Source: Dasypus novemcinctus
Lineage: Eukaryota; Chordata; Mammalia; Cingulata; Dasypodidae
Direction of reading: 5' to 3'
DNA: 64,000 nt
Assembly (NCBI RefSeq): GCF_030445035.2
Contig: NC_080682.1
Coordinates: forward strand, 31,354,770 to 31,418,769
Within the stretch, counting starts at the first letter, position 1, and each line of letters starts with the position of its first letter. Shown one piece after another: positions 44,561 to 56,689 of the stretch. Under the pieces are notes generated by a model. That model was given only the letters and a program-made list of their open reading frames with translations, did not search any database and was not told the origin of the DNA. The position numbers were made by a program, and so were the translations under genes.

Positions 44561-45615
44561 CCAAAATTTTATGAAAAGAAGATTCCTTTTAAAATATTAC
44601 TACTTATTGACAATGCACCTGATCATACAATAACACTGATGGGGGAGTACAACTAAATTAATTTTTTCATGCATGCTAATACAGCCTTTCTGCAACCCAT
44701 GGAGCAAGGAGTAATTTCAAATTTCAAGTATTTTTCTTCAAGAAACACATTTCCTAGGGCTATAGATTCCATAAACCATGGTTCCTTTGATAGATCTGGT
44801 CAAAGAAATTTGAAAACCTTCTAGAAAGAATTCACCCTTCTACATGACATTGAACATTTATGATTCACGGGAGGAGGTCAAAATATCAACATTGACAAGA
44901 ATTTAAAAAAGTTGATTCCAAACTTTTGGATGACTTTAAGGGGTTCATGATATCAGCAGAGGAAAATTAGAAGTGAAACCTGAAGATGTGAATGAATTGT
45001 GGCAATCTCATGATAGAAATGTAAAGGATGCATGAGGAAAGAAAATGGTTTCTTAAAATGGAATACATTACTGATGAAGATGCTATGAAAACTGTTGAAA
45101 TGGCAAAAAAGGATTCAGAATATTACATAAACTTAGTTGATGAAGTATCAGCAGGATTTGAGAGGAGTGACTTCAATTTTGAAATATATATCCAAGGGGC
45201 AAAATGCCATAAAAAAGGCATCACATGCTACAAGAAATCTTTCCTGAGTGAGTTGATGTGGCAAACTTCATTGTTGTCTTACATTAAGAAACTGGCACAA
45301 CCTCAACAATTATTACCCTGATGAGTCAGTAGCTGTCAGTATCAAAGCAAGACTCAACAACAGCAAAATATTAGAGCTTACTAAAGGCTCAGATGATGGT
45401 TAGCTTTTTTAGCAATAAAGGATTTTCAATTAAGGTATGTACATTTTTAGACATGATTCTATTGCACACTTAATAGAAAACAGTAGAATGTAAAGAAAAC
45501 TTTAATATGCACTGGGAAACCAAAAACACCTTGTGTGACTTGCATTTATGTGATGTTTATTTAATTGCCATGGTCTGGAAATAACCCACAATATCTCTGA
45601 GGTATGCTTGTATCT
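44561..45615 (+). mobile_element. Tigger1 DNA transposon, 3' half (block A)
   Basis: Resumes the transposon begun at 31171: 'gattccttttaaaatattac', 'ttgacaatgcacctgatcat' (catalytic DDE-region remnant), 'ggaggaggtcaaaatatcaa', 'tgaagatgctatgaaaactg', then the 3' terminal repeat ending 'ggtatgcttgta' (about 45602-45613). A 97-codon open frame at 45028-45321 is the surviving C-terminal transposase piece, not a host gene. Confidence 0.85.
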
Positions 45616-46493
45616 CTGGACTGTTGATGAGTATGCAAAATTCTCCTGGACAACATAATTGAAGAAGTAGTGTGAATTATATGTAACTCATAACCTCAAA
45701 TACAGGGGAAGAGGCATCTAAGTAGAGAGATAGAAGCAGAAAAAAAAAATCCTAGAGGTGAGAGATCAGACAATATATTTGGAGAATTTAGTGGGGTGCA
45801 GTATAGCCAGTTTCAGTCATCTAATCAAAGAAAAACAAAAGAAAAGACAACATGAGTCTTTCATGTCATATTCCAGGCTTAAACTTCATAAGTGTTAGTC
45901 AACGCAATTCTATAACCTACTTAGAAAATATAATATTATCCAAATTTCAAATATATTTCAAAAATGAGGATAGTCTCAAAAGAGAAAATTGCAAAGATCC
46001 ATGAATAAAAATTGAATAGGTCGATTTGATGCAGGTATATTTGACCTGAAAACCTATTATTGTAGTGCAACATCATAATTTCTGCCAATGAAGTAATTTC
46101 AAAGATAAGCAAATTGGGCAAAAATCAAATTGGGGAGATTTCTGATTAATACAATAGGAGGTTGGATTTTATTTCAAGGAAAATAGTTTTCCTTATAAAT
46201 TTTCAAAGGTGAGAGTGTCAGGATTGAGGATGAATTTTAGGGAGATATTTCTTGCATTATTCAGGTACAGAGGACATACCTGGGACAATTTGGACCAATT
46301 AAGAGGAAGGTTGCAGCATTAGTAATAGTATTTTAATAATAATATTTTGTATTTTTGGATCTTATAATGCCAGGTGTTATTCAGTCCAACTACCAATAAA
46401 AGCTTAGCTTCATTCAACACTGACTTTAATAATAGCTACTTTAGGGACACAGCACGGGGATCACAATAAGTATCATCATATTAACTTTAATTC
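45616..46493. other. Intergenic DNA downstream of the OR gene
   Basis: No repeat named. As 3' flank of the minus-strand receptor it may hold its 3' UTR. The corresponding stretch is deleted in block B. Confidence 0.4.
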
Positions 46494-47411
46494 TCAATGT
46501 GCCATTTGAGAACACACCTTTTGCAAGGCAATTTTCATCTCCATATTTCTCAAAGTATAGATGAAAGGATTCAGCATAGGGACAATCACAGTGTAAAACA
46601 CAGAGATTTCCTTGTCCTTGTTCTCACCCTCAGCAGGCATAACATAGATATAGAGACCAGGCCCAAAAAACAAAACTACAACCATAATGTGAGAGCTACA
46701 TGTTGAGAGAGCTTTGCGTCGTGCTGCAGAGGTGTGTGTCCTAAGATTGTACAGGATGAGTATGTAAGAAGTCACCAGGCCAGGGAAAATTAAAGCTCCT
46801 GTCATTCCTGAATTGATAATAACTAAGATACTAACAACATGAATATCTTTGCAGACCAGTTTCAAAAGAGGCTTCACTTCACACATGTAGTGATTGATCC
46901 GATTTGGGCCACAGAAAGGTAAATTGAGGACCATGAACAGTAGAGCAATAGAGTGCCAAGAGGCCAAGACCCAGGCCAGGATGATCAGTGTTTTGCACCT
47001 CTGCCGGCTCATGATGACCATGTAGTGCAGGGGCTTGACAATGGCAACATAGCGGTCAAAAGCCATGGACACCAGGATTAATATTTCCACACTTGCCAGC
47101 AAGTGAAAGGTGAAAAGCTGGGTAATACAGTTGTTATAGGAAATGATTTTTCTCTCCGAAGCTAAGTCTCTGATTAGCCGGGGAACCACAACAGAGGTGA
47201 AGGAGAGGTCCATGAGAGAGAGGTGGCAGAGAAAGTAGTACATTGGTTGTTTAATTAAATGGGTGCAGGTGATCGTAAGTAAGATGATGATATTCCCCAT
47301 TAAGGCTGCTAAATAACAGAGCAAGAACAAGAAACAAAGGAGTAGCTCTGTCTGCTTATTCTCCCATAGCCCCAAGAAGACAAATTCAGTGACATTGTTC
47401 TGAATTTCCAT
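46494..47411 (-). CDS. Intact olfactory receptor, class II, family 4-like
   Basis: G protein-coupled odorant receptor of olfactory sensory neurons, expected to couple to Golf in the cilia membrane. Single coding exon, 305 residues, the usual length. Seen: N-glycosylation NVT at 6-8, GN in TM1 (39-40), PMYYFLCHLSLMD (56-68), Cys95 for the TM3-loop disulphide, MAFDRYVAIVKPLHY (116-130) with an intact DRY, the SY of TM5 (215-216), RKALSTCSSH (232-241) and PMLNPFIYTLRN (278-289). Val at 125 replaces the Cys usual in the DRYVAIC motif, and Tyr59 replaces the usual Phe. The MSRQRC and PFCGPN segments suggest family 4; the subfamily is not assigned. A broken tandem copy lies at 62858-63457. Confidence 0.95.
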   Translation of the reverse strand: MEIQNNVTEFVFLGLWENKQTELLLCFLFLLCYLAALMGNIIILLTITCTHLIKQPMYYFLCHLSLMDLSFTSVVVPRLIRDLASERKIISYNNCITQLFTFHLLASVEILILVSMAFDRYVAIVKPLHYMVIMSRQRCKTLIILAWVLASWHSIALLFMVLNLPFCGPNRINHYMCEVKPLLKLVCKDIHVVSILVIINSGMTGALIFPGLVTSYILILYNLRTHTSAARRKALSTCSSHIMVVVLFFGPGLYIYVMPAEGENKDKEISVFYTVIVPMLNPFIYTLRNMEMKIALQKVCSQMAH

Positions 47412-48257
47412 GAGTTTAGTGTGAGTCCAAACTACTCACTAGAAACTTAATTTATCTGAAATAATAGAGAACACAGTATTAAACATTTAGTGGAATTTTT
47501 AACCTTGGTATGATTTATAAACTGAAAAATGATGTAGGTCATAGTGGATTTATTACATGTATTAATTATTTAAACTCTTTTTAGATTAGGGCATTTTTAT
47601 CACATCAAATGAAACTTAATGAAACATATTATAATACTAATATTTAAAAAACATTTTACATTTATTAAATCCCATAACAACCCATGAGTTAGGGCTATTA
47701 TTCTTATTCTCATTTTATATAAGGAATATTAGCAGCATAGAAAGGTTCAATTAATTACTCAAAATCATTAAGATATAAAGTAACAGATATAAGAAAAGAA
47801 GTTGTACTTGATGCCAGATTTCACAGCTTTACTTTGTTATCCACAGGTCAAAAAGAGACCCAGCCATTTTCTTTTTATGTGAAATAAATGTGGTCTTTTG
47901 CCATTTCAGGCTTACTACTTGTGTAAATATAAGCAACTTCCTTCCCTTCTTTATGCTTCATATAACTTACCTGGGATCCCCAAAACACCCTGTACTTCCA
48001 CATATCCACTGAAACTAAATATTCTTGAAATTACAGAAAAAACAACTCAATCACGTCTTAGAAATAAGCTGAATATTTGCTAAAAATTTCAATGACTCTA
48101 CTTCTTGTCACGTTTTGTCATGGTCCAGGTCATTGGCTGGAAATAGGGAATGCGATTGTTGGATATTTGAACCTGAAGTGTATTGAGAATGAAAGAAAGA
48201 GAAAAGGGAGAAGGAAACAAAGAGAAAGAAAGAGCGAGAGAAAAAGAACAAGAGAGC
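47412..48257. repeat. 5' flank of the OR gene, duplicated at 63458-64000
   Basis: Up to about 47960 this upstream DNA matches 63458-63980 in order: 'aaaatgatg.aggtcat.gtggatttattac', 'tttttagattaggrca', 'gaaaggttcaattaat' against 'gaagggttcaattaat', and 'cacaggtc/cacaggcc'. It should hold the OR promoter and a possible 5' noncoding exon; none is recognised. A GA-rich run lies at 48190-48257. Confidence 0.7.
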
Positions 48258-48671
48258 TGGGATCAGGGGGTCTGCGAGTAATAACTCCTCAGACAACTTT
48301 ATTGTTTACAAGGGGTTCTCTATATACCTCAGTGTATGTGCCAAGAATCAGGCATACATAGCCTACGTGCCAGTAAGCATAAACACATAGCAGCCTACGT
48401 GCCATCAAGCAGCAACAGGTATTAACTATCAGCATTACCCATAGTCTAAGGAATTTAAAAAAATCTTATCTCGAGGTACAAAGTCTAAGTGTTCAATTCA
48501 CTACAAAAGGTATGTGCTCATCTTTTCTTTCAGCCTTTTAACAGCTTTATCACATTTGCCGGAACACTTAATTACCGCATTCCTTATGTTGCAAGCATAG
48601 CCATGGAGACAGCACTAGCATGGAGACAGCACGTCTCTCCTTGAGAGGCCACTGTGCCTTAGTTTCCAACA
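48258..48671 (-). mobile_element. Solo LTR, betaretrovirus-like, minus strand
   Basis: On the minus strand it starts TGTTGGAAACTAAGG and has TATATAG near 48323 followed at close range by AATAAA (about 48299-48304). It then has a U5 with CTGAGGAGTTATTACTCGC, ending near CCTGATCCCA. The C/T-rich stretch beyond (48190-48257 on the plus strand is G/A-rich) may belong to the LTR as well. The internal pair 'catagcctacgtgccagtaa' and 'gcagcctacgtgccatcaag' is a small tandem repeat in U3. Confidence 0.7.
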
Positions 48672-51600
48672 TTCAATGACTCAATTACTAGGTCTCTTAA
48701 TATAGTAACATGGTGTGTTATTAAATAAAAACCTAACCTTTCTCCTAATTATGTAAAAGGCACATTTCTGAGGTTGTTGTTATAAATAATTAGAAAGCTC
48801 ATTGTTATCTGTTGCCGTATTGAATGAAGTTACAAGATGACAAAGAATTGCCTCCTTTTATATCAGCATACATTTAGAACAGTGCAGACATTCAGATGCT
48901 GTGTATCTGGGATGAGGAAGCTAATATGTTGAAAGCATCATCTTTAGCCCATATCAAAAGACCCTCTTTAGCAAAATCATCTTGTGCACCAAAGGATTAT
49001 CATGGATTTTTTAATAGTATGACTAAAATATGATAAAGTATACAGGTCCCTAATCTAAGGAACATGAATGAGAATATCTAGTCTTGGATATTCTAGTATT
49101 TCCACAATGCTAACATTAATCACCTCATCCTATCTGAGATTTCATAACCAACAGACAAATGGAACCAATGCTTCTGCCAAGACCAAAAATGAAACACATG
49201 TAAAGAATATATTATTAGAAAACCTTAAAATTCTAAATCAAATCAAACCCTCAGAACAGCTCCCTGAAAATGTTTTGCTGAGAATGTTTTGCTGTGTAAT
49301 AAAATGGGATTCCATCACTGTCATAAATTAATTGGTCTGCTGGTAGTTTTTCTCATCTTAGACAAACACTAAGTATGAGAAATAAACATGGATATTGGTG
49401 TAAGTATTCTGGGTTCAAAGTACAGTTTAACATGACATTTATTCACAAACTGAGAAAAATCCGTCCTCTGTATAAGTCAAATAATCTGATAAGTTAAAGA
49501 ATATAATATATCTCTGAATAAATTTGCATTAAAACTATAGAAATATTCTAGAATAACTAGAGAACTAAAACTGTAGAAGGCTAAACTCTTGGTTTAGAAT
49601 ATTTCCCTAATATCGGTGCAATTCTCAGGATTTCTTAAACTTTGGGTCTAGTCTTGCATCTATAATGATCCCACATCAGTTGGGAAAACACAGACCTAAG
49701 AAGTAAATAACCATTAAAAGCCCTGCCCAAAGATTAGTTAGTGGGAATCCTCTTAAAAATCAAAATCATGGCAAAAGATTTCCTGGAACTATCCTCATAT
49801 CATTTCAATTCTAGTATTATTCTTATTCTTAAAATTTCCCTGAGTTATATGCAAATTCATTCTCTGTCTTCCTCCCCCACTTCTCTCCCTCACTGTCTTT
49901 CTGTCACTCTTTCTCTCTTTCCTTCTTCCTCCCACTCTTTTTCACACACACACACACACACACACCTATACATAGACACATGCAAATAAATACCATTATT
50001 TTGGAGATAATTTTGAGTATACCTTTTTCCTGCCCTCAGAGTCTCTTCCAAAATTCCCTCTTCCCTTAAAAATTAAATCCTTTGAGAAAAATTCTGCTAA
50101 GAATTCTTCACAAATGTCCCAACTACATTTGAAAGAAGGAAAAATATTGAAGTAAAAGAATAGCTAAACTGAAGAAGAAAGGAGAAACTAAAGGAGGAAA
50201 AAAATGTGGAGGGGGGAATTGCAAATAAATTCATTAAAGCGCATGGATAAATGGAATGGCAAAATAATCTGTTTTTTTACAGAATCATTATTTATCTCAT
50301 CTATTATAAACAAAAATTGTGAAACTGAAATTAATGGGCTTAACTCATTTATGGATTTATAGTAAAATGTTTAAATACCATAAATGAAGCAATACTATAC
50401 TCAAGACACTATTAGATATCATACACATGCCCTGTACATCTTTTCAGTATGACTTGGTGAGGGCTTATTAGTACCCCAATAGTTTATTGAAGACTATATT
50501 TACATTATTAGTTTATATATTGGTTTATTAAAACCAAGGCCCAAATTTACACAAATGCTAAGGGAAAGTTTATCTGTGACTTATTAAATGATTATAATGC
50601 TCAAATATTTTTTACTATGCTTAAATATTTTCTCTCCAATATAAATACCAGCTAAATACCTTAATTTATTCCCAAGTTGTCAATCAGATTTTCTGAATGG
50701 TGTCTCCTGAAAATAACCAAAAATAATATATACCAAAGGAATATAAATTTACAAATTTGGAAATAATAATGTCAAAATTCACATAAAACAAAGGGATATT
50801 TGAAGTCCAAATGATTTTATCCCAGAACATTTTTTCTTATTAACTGATGAATACTAACCATCATATTCACTTCTGCAACAATTTACTCCTCTTTGGAAGG
50901 TCAATGTGGTCTTTCAGAACTGGGTCCTTATACGTTTCTGGATTGTGCTACTAAATCAGCAAATTAATGTGGAAATTTTGGACCTATACACGAATCTTCC
51001 ATTGCAAAGAGTCTTTTGAGAAACCCTTGCTAAGAACACCTTAAATTAACAGGCAAAGGAAGGACCAGAGGGAAAAGTTCCCATGGGCTTTTTGTATCAG
51101 CCAAGTAAATGTATTCATAATTACACAACTAAAGCCAATACTATCATCGTGGTCATATGTACTGCCTTAAGGCTTTCTACTCTTGCGTTCATTTCTTCAG
51201 GGCCATGATATAAATGATTCAGAAATACTGTTATGTTATGGCACTGATGAAATACTATGGATTAATGTCTTTCCATTTGCCCTTTATCCTAATCTCAAAG
51301 ATTATATTCACTATTTACCATGGTAATTGCATACACTTAAGAAATGCTGAATTCTTCTTACTCTCTAACTGCATTAATGTGATAATAGAGTTCCTAAAGA
51401 GCAGTAAGATTTTCCTCAGCAACACAGAATTGTTGCCATTAAGATGGAGACTGGAAGACATTTCTAGAAATTTAATCATACACATTGGAAAGTTTAATGT
51501 GATATACACTCTTTTGAGTTGTTAGATATCAGAAAGTTTTAGGTAAAAGAATTAGGAAAATCCACAATGCATACTCAATTTTTTATTATATTAGTTTCTG

Positions 51601-51826
51601 TTCCTGATATGTTTGTCTTAATTTTTCCCCTGGGGTAGGAGAGGAAGATGCTGCCAACAGAATATAAAAGTAACAGAGTTGAATTAATCTTATCCTTTTG
51701 TTCAGAGCAGACTATCCACATTGGCCCATGCAAAGTCCCTCACGATTTCTTTTATTTTATAACATTTTTTTTCTTTTTTCATGCATTTCTACTTGTCCTC
51801 ATCTTGGCACCCATTATGCCCAGTGT
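48672..51826. other. Intergenic DNA with a CA microsatellite
   Basis: No gene seen. A C/T-rich stretch (49860-49940) runs into a (CA)n microsatellite at about 49943-49967. The rest is AT-rich with no family named. Confidence 0.45.
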
Positions 51827-52340
51827 ATTAATCAGGATTCTCTAGAGAAACAGAAGCAACAGGATATATATTCATGTGTGTAAATATATATAAGTATGTG
51901 TAAATATATGTTTATTTGTATAAATACATAAGTTTGTGTATAAATATGTAAGTAAACACATGAAGTTTTTAATCAGAATTGCCTTACCTGACTGTCAGTT
52001 TTGGCAAATCCAAATTTCGTAAATTGGACCTCAAGTTGAGAACTCCCATGAAGATTTTGATGAATTCCCAGTAGAAGCTGGCTGCAGAAGAGAAAGGAAG
52101 TCTTCTTTCTGACTGCTGAATTTATAAATTCTTTTTTAAGGCCTTCAAGTGATTAGATGAGACCACTCTCATTACTAAAATCAATTTCTTTGGGTAGTGT
52201 AGATGTAATCAGACATAAATGCAATCAAGTTACTAATTAATTAAATCATCAAAATTCCCTCACAGTGAAAAATCAGTTCATTACTTGAATAAACAACTGG
52301 ACACCATAACCTAGCAAAATTGACACATGAACTTAGCCAT
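51827..52340 (+). repeat. Repeat R1, copy 3
   Basis: Begins 'gtattaatcaggattctcta' like copy 1 (3469), with a 'tgtgtaaatatat' microsatellite-like stretch after the start (51875-51960) and an end 'aaaattgacacatgaactta'. The body has 'ggcctt...gattggatg'-type text comparable with copies 1 and 2. Confidence 0.6.
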
Positions 52341-53589
52341 TACGTTCAAACATGTTATTTTTCAACACTTATTAGACCCCACTCACATTCTTTTGTTTTT
52401 TTTTTCTGCTGTCCACATCTTTGAAAATAATCTCTTGTTTTTTACTCTCATTCAAATATGACATTTGAATCTGTTCTATGTTTTCTCTAAGATCAAGACT
52501 GACACAAGCACTTAGTAATATTGCCTCAATATATATGAAGCAAAGTAAGATAAAACTACATGTAAAAACAAATAAATTCACCTTCCTGGTGAAACATTAA
52601 AACTCATTTTTCAAGTATTGATAAAGCAAGCAAAAGTAAGAAATAAAAGATAAAATAACAATCAAAAACTGAATATGGATATATTTACACAAATATACAA
52701 TTATATATCCAATAATTGAAGGATAGATATTCCTACATACAGGGATAGAATATTTTAAAAATACCTATTAGAACATTTAAAAAGCCTCAATAAACTTTAA
52801 AGAAGAGACATTGTACAGAACTGGGAATTTAAGGTAGAAGTTAAAAATAATTGATTTTATATATATATATATATATTTGGAAAATAAAAAGATATCATGC
52901 TAAATGTCTTTAAAGAATAAACAATCCTAGAAAAAAATTAATTACCTTTAATTGAATAATAATGAACTGGTTTCAATTCTGATTGTAAATAGCTTAGATA
53001 GTACTCACTCCCAGTCTCTATACAAGAGTAAAAGTTCAAAAACTGAATATCAACAAATCTTAGACCTTTCAGACAATTAAGGTTCCATGGAAAACTATCT
53101 CCTCAAAAAGAGAAAAGAAAGGCATATACAAAGAATCAGTGTTTACCTGGAGCAGAAACCACAGCAGCCAGAGTCAGTCTTTCTAAGTAAGATTAAAAGG
53201 TACCAACTATAGAAGTGATTCCTGAAAGTATATTTGACGAATTGCTGGAGTCAAAGCATGGAATAGCTTGAGAGACAAAATTTCTTGGGGCCAAAGCTTA
53301 GAGGCACCCACACTTACCTGAGTCTTACCTACAGAAAACCAATCTAATTCTCACTCTGAATTTCAGAAAAAAAAAAATTTATGTTTCCAGCATTAAAGGG
53401 GAAAAGTGACCATTTTGAAATAAAATAGAAGCAGTTAGTTCTCATTAACAAATTCCTGCCCAATTTTACCATGGCCTAACCAAAGTGGGTTTTTCCAGGT
53501 TAACCTACTTGGGGGAAGGGAAATACCAAATTGTAGCTCTCTCCAGACTTCCTGTTTCACTTAAGGGGTAGAAAAATATTGTATATTTC
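52341..53589. other. Intergenic DNA, nothing recognised
   Basis: AT-rich; a short (AT)n run lies at 52858-52876. No gene seen. Confidence 0.4.
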
Positions 53590-55460
53590 TGTTGTTTCAC
53601 CTCTTCACTAACACTTTCTCTGGGCAATCTTTAATTTTAGCTATTCAAGTGGTTTTTGCATTTTACATATTGACTAATGAGGCCTAGCAGCATTTCATGT
53701 ATTGTTTGCTAAATTTATATCTTCTTTGACAAATTATCTGATCAAAACATGCGTTCATTTTTAATTGGTCTGTAAAATTTTTATTGTGTTCATTTTTATT
53801 GGTTGTTAAATTTTTTCTTATTCATATAGAATATGATTTTAAACATTCTAAATAGTAGTTCTTTGATGACTATATGCTTTTCAAATACTTTATCCAAGCA
53901 CATAACTTCATTTTCCTTTCCTATTTATAATCTTATTCTTACGACAAAACTTTTTTACTTTGTTAAAATGCATTGATCATGCCACTTCTTTTCTGGATTA
54001 CAGTTTTGTGTTAATTTAGCAGTTATTTGCCTAATTCAAACATCTTACAATATCCTTTGATGTTTCATTCTAAATATTCCATATTTAATATTTATGTAGA
54101 AGTCTATGAACCATTTTAAATATAATGTGTGAGGTACAGGTTAATTTTAATTTACTGTGTGTGTATGTCCAATTGTTCTATCAACATTTGTTAAAAACAC
54201 TATCATTTCCCTAAGGAAGTACTTAAAACTTTTTGTTTAGATTTAGATCCATGCATGTGTGGATCTAATTGTGGACTCCCTAGGCTGTTCAATTGTTTTA
54301 ATTTGCGGTCACCCCTCGGGCTGAAGTGTGGTTTGCTGGCCTGGCGGGGGAGCAGCCGCGGTAGGCTAGGGTGGCTGGTCGGACTCACCGCCACCCCTGA
54401 AGGGAGCTCGGCATGGGCGCAGAGTGCCCTCAGTTCTCCCCTTCTCGGCAGCCATGCTTCCGCGGCCGCCCCTCCTCCTGGATGGCGCCACACAATGCCT
54501 GTGTGGCGGCACCCTTCTTCTTCTTTCTCCCTGCACAGGCGCAGGGCAGAAAATTCCAGTCTGCCCTTTTCCCCTCCCCCAACAGCAGCAACAGCCAGGC
54601 GTGGGCGGAAAAATCCAGTCTGCCCTTCCCCCACCCCCACAGCAGCAACAGCCAGGCGTGGGCGGGAAGCTCAAGTCTGCCCTCTACCCCAGCAACAGCA
54701 GCCACCAATCCCTAAACCCTGCTCCTTCCCCCAGCAACAGCGACAGCCAATCCGTAACCACCACCCCTCCCCCATCCAGTACCGCCCACTGACCTTTCTC
54801 CGGCAACCAATCAGAACAGGGCGTGGCTTCGACCAATCAGCCTTCCCCAGCCCCTATAAAACTGTTGCCTCTCCCTCAATAAAGTGGACTTGCATGTTTA
54901 CCTTGTCTCCGGGGTAGTTTTTCTGCCATGCGCCCTCCAGTCCTGAGAGCCCCCGACAAGGGCTTGGCCTCCCTTGTCCCCAGTTCGTCACCTGCTTCTC
55001 TGGGCGACCCCTTTGTCACCGGCTTTGCTGGGTGACCCCATCAGCCGAGCCACGCAACCCCTGTGAGACCGACCCCTCGTCTGCTGCCGGACCGACCCCT
55101 CGTCCCAAGTGGGACCGACCCCTCGTCCAAAGCTGGACTGACCCCTCGTCCGCAGCCAGACCCCACCTCTACCGACCGAGCAAGCTGCCACATTAATTGT
55201 CCATCTTTATGAAATTACCACACTCATTTGATTACCATAGGTTTATAAAATGCCTTGAAATCAAAAAGTATAATTTCTCCAAATTCATTCTCTTATAAAT
55301 TTATATGAACTGATCTAGATGCCTTGCAGTTCCACTGAATTATTAGAATTAGGTTATAAAATTCTAAAAAGAAAAGTCAGTTTTTTTTTTTTTATGAGGA
55401 AGATAGCATTGAATCTAGAAATTAATTTTGTGGGTGGTACAAAAGACATCTTAAAAATAT
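53590..55460 (-). mobile_element. Old L1 3' portion, antisense, split by a solo LTR
   Basis: 53590-54264 reads as complement of an L1 3' region ('ctttaattttagctattcaa', 'ttgactaatgaggcctagca', 'agaagtctatgaaccatttt'). After the LTR at 54270-55192 it resumes at 55198 ('ttgattaccataggtttata' and on to about 55460). The order of motifs continues across the LTR, so the LTR inserted into the L1. Confidence 0.65.
54270..55192 (+). mobile_element. GC-rich solo LTR with internal tandem repeats
   Basis: 923 bp, with matching termini TGTGG...CCACA and flanks 'ctaat' and 'ttaat' (a 5-bp duplication with one change). TATAAA is at 54855-54860, AATAAA at 54878-54883, and two CCAATCAG boxes lie just upstream. 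U3 holds 2-3 copies of a repeat of about 58 bp (about 54550-54700). U5 holds four copies of 'gacccctcgtc' spaced exactly 23 bp apart (55071, 55094, 55117, 55140). Long open frames in it are by-products of base composition. Confidence 0.85.
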
Positions 55461-55467
55461 TGAGTTT

Positions 55468-56660
55468 CATGCAAGATGGCTGAGTATGAGTGGCAGGATG
55501 CACTCATCCTCCGAAACTGGCCAGAAGATTGGCAGGCTTGCTTGGCATAGGAGAAGTCATAGGGCTGCAGGATATCTGGAACAGCTGTCAGCCAAAAGAT
55601 GATCAGCTAGGCAACCTTCCTCCCTCCCTTCCTCCCTTCCTCCCTTCCTCCCTTCCTCCCTTCCTCCCTTCATCCCTTCCTCCCTCCCTTCCTTCCTCTC
55701 TTTTCTCTTCCTTTTCCACCTTTTTAAATTTTTATTTCCTTTTTTTCCATATCTTTTCTTTTTTTCTGTTAAACACAAGCAATTTTAAAAAGTGGAACAA
55801 GTTGTCAATGAAGAACCCTCTCATAAAGCCAAATAGAAATAAAACCCTAGGCATGAGAGAGGAAACTACCCAAGAGAATAAACACATCAAGATAAAGAGA
55901 TGTCTAGAATGTCAGCAAAAAATTACAAGCCATACTAAGAAACAGGAAGGTATGGCACAGTCAAAGGAATAGACAAAATGTTGGAGGAGATGCAGAATTT
56001 GGAGCAGATCTCTGTAATCAGTTTAAGGAGATGAAGGAAGAAATAAAGGATATTAATAAGACACTGTGTGAGCATATAAAAGAAATTGTAAATATATGTA
56101 AGAAAACAATTGTAAGGTAATGAAAGATCCAATAGAAGAGATTAAAAATACACTAGAATCATGTAACAGCAGATTTGAACAGGAACAGGAAAGAATTAGC
56201 AAATTGGAAGTCAGGACCTGGTAATAATTTCATAGATATCAGAACAGATAGAGGAAAATGGTATAAATATGTGCAATGACTCAGGGAACTGAATGACAGC
56301 ATGAAAAGCACAAACACACACATCATGGGTGTCCCAGAGGGAGAAGAGAAGGGAATAAATTCTAACAGATCTAAGCTGATACATATACTAATCAGATTGT
56401 TGAACACCAAAATAAAGAAAGAAACCTGACAGCAGCAAGAGAAAAATATATGTCACATATAAAGGACATTTAATAAAAATAATCACTGATTTCTCATCTA
56501 AAACCACGGAGGTGTAAATGCAGTGGTATAACACAGTTAAGGAGCTGAAAGAGAAGAAAAAATGCCAGCTAAGATTCTGTATCCAGTAAAATTGTTCTTG
56601 AAAAGTGAGAGAGAGATTAAAATATTTGCAGATAAACAGAAAATGAGAGAATTCATCAAT
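55468..56660 (+). mobile_element. L1 element, 5' region and ORF1 remnant
   Basis: Starts near 'gcaagatggctgagtatgag', a typical L1 5' UTR opening. A (CCTTCCCT)n tract follows at 55616-55695. The ORF1 coiled-coil remnant reads 'gaaataaaggatattaataa' at 56038, as in the L1 at 16.9 kb, and the 'cccagagggagaagagaa' box is at 56333. It ends after 'cagataaacagaaaatgaga', where the SMARCC1 pseudogene begins. Confidence 0.7.
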
Positions 56661-56689
56661 GAGTGCCCTACCCCTTAAGAAATACCAGA

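Noticed and set aside
45028-45321. 97-codon frame as a possible host gene
   Set aside because: It is the decayed C-terminal part of Tigger1 transposase, with a diverged partner in block B.
54255-54917. 220-codon plus-strand open frame, with overlapping frames on both strands
   Set aside because: It lies inside a GC-rich solo LTR and is open in several frames at once because of base composition and repeats. No domain is seen.
55557-55778. Lys/Arg/Glu/Gly-rich frame
   Set aside because: Produced by the (CCTTCCCT)n simple repeat in an L1 5' region.
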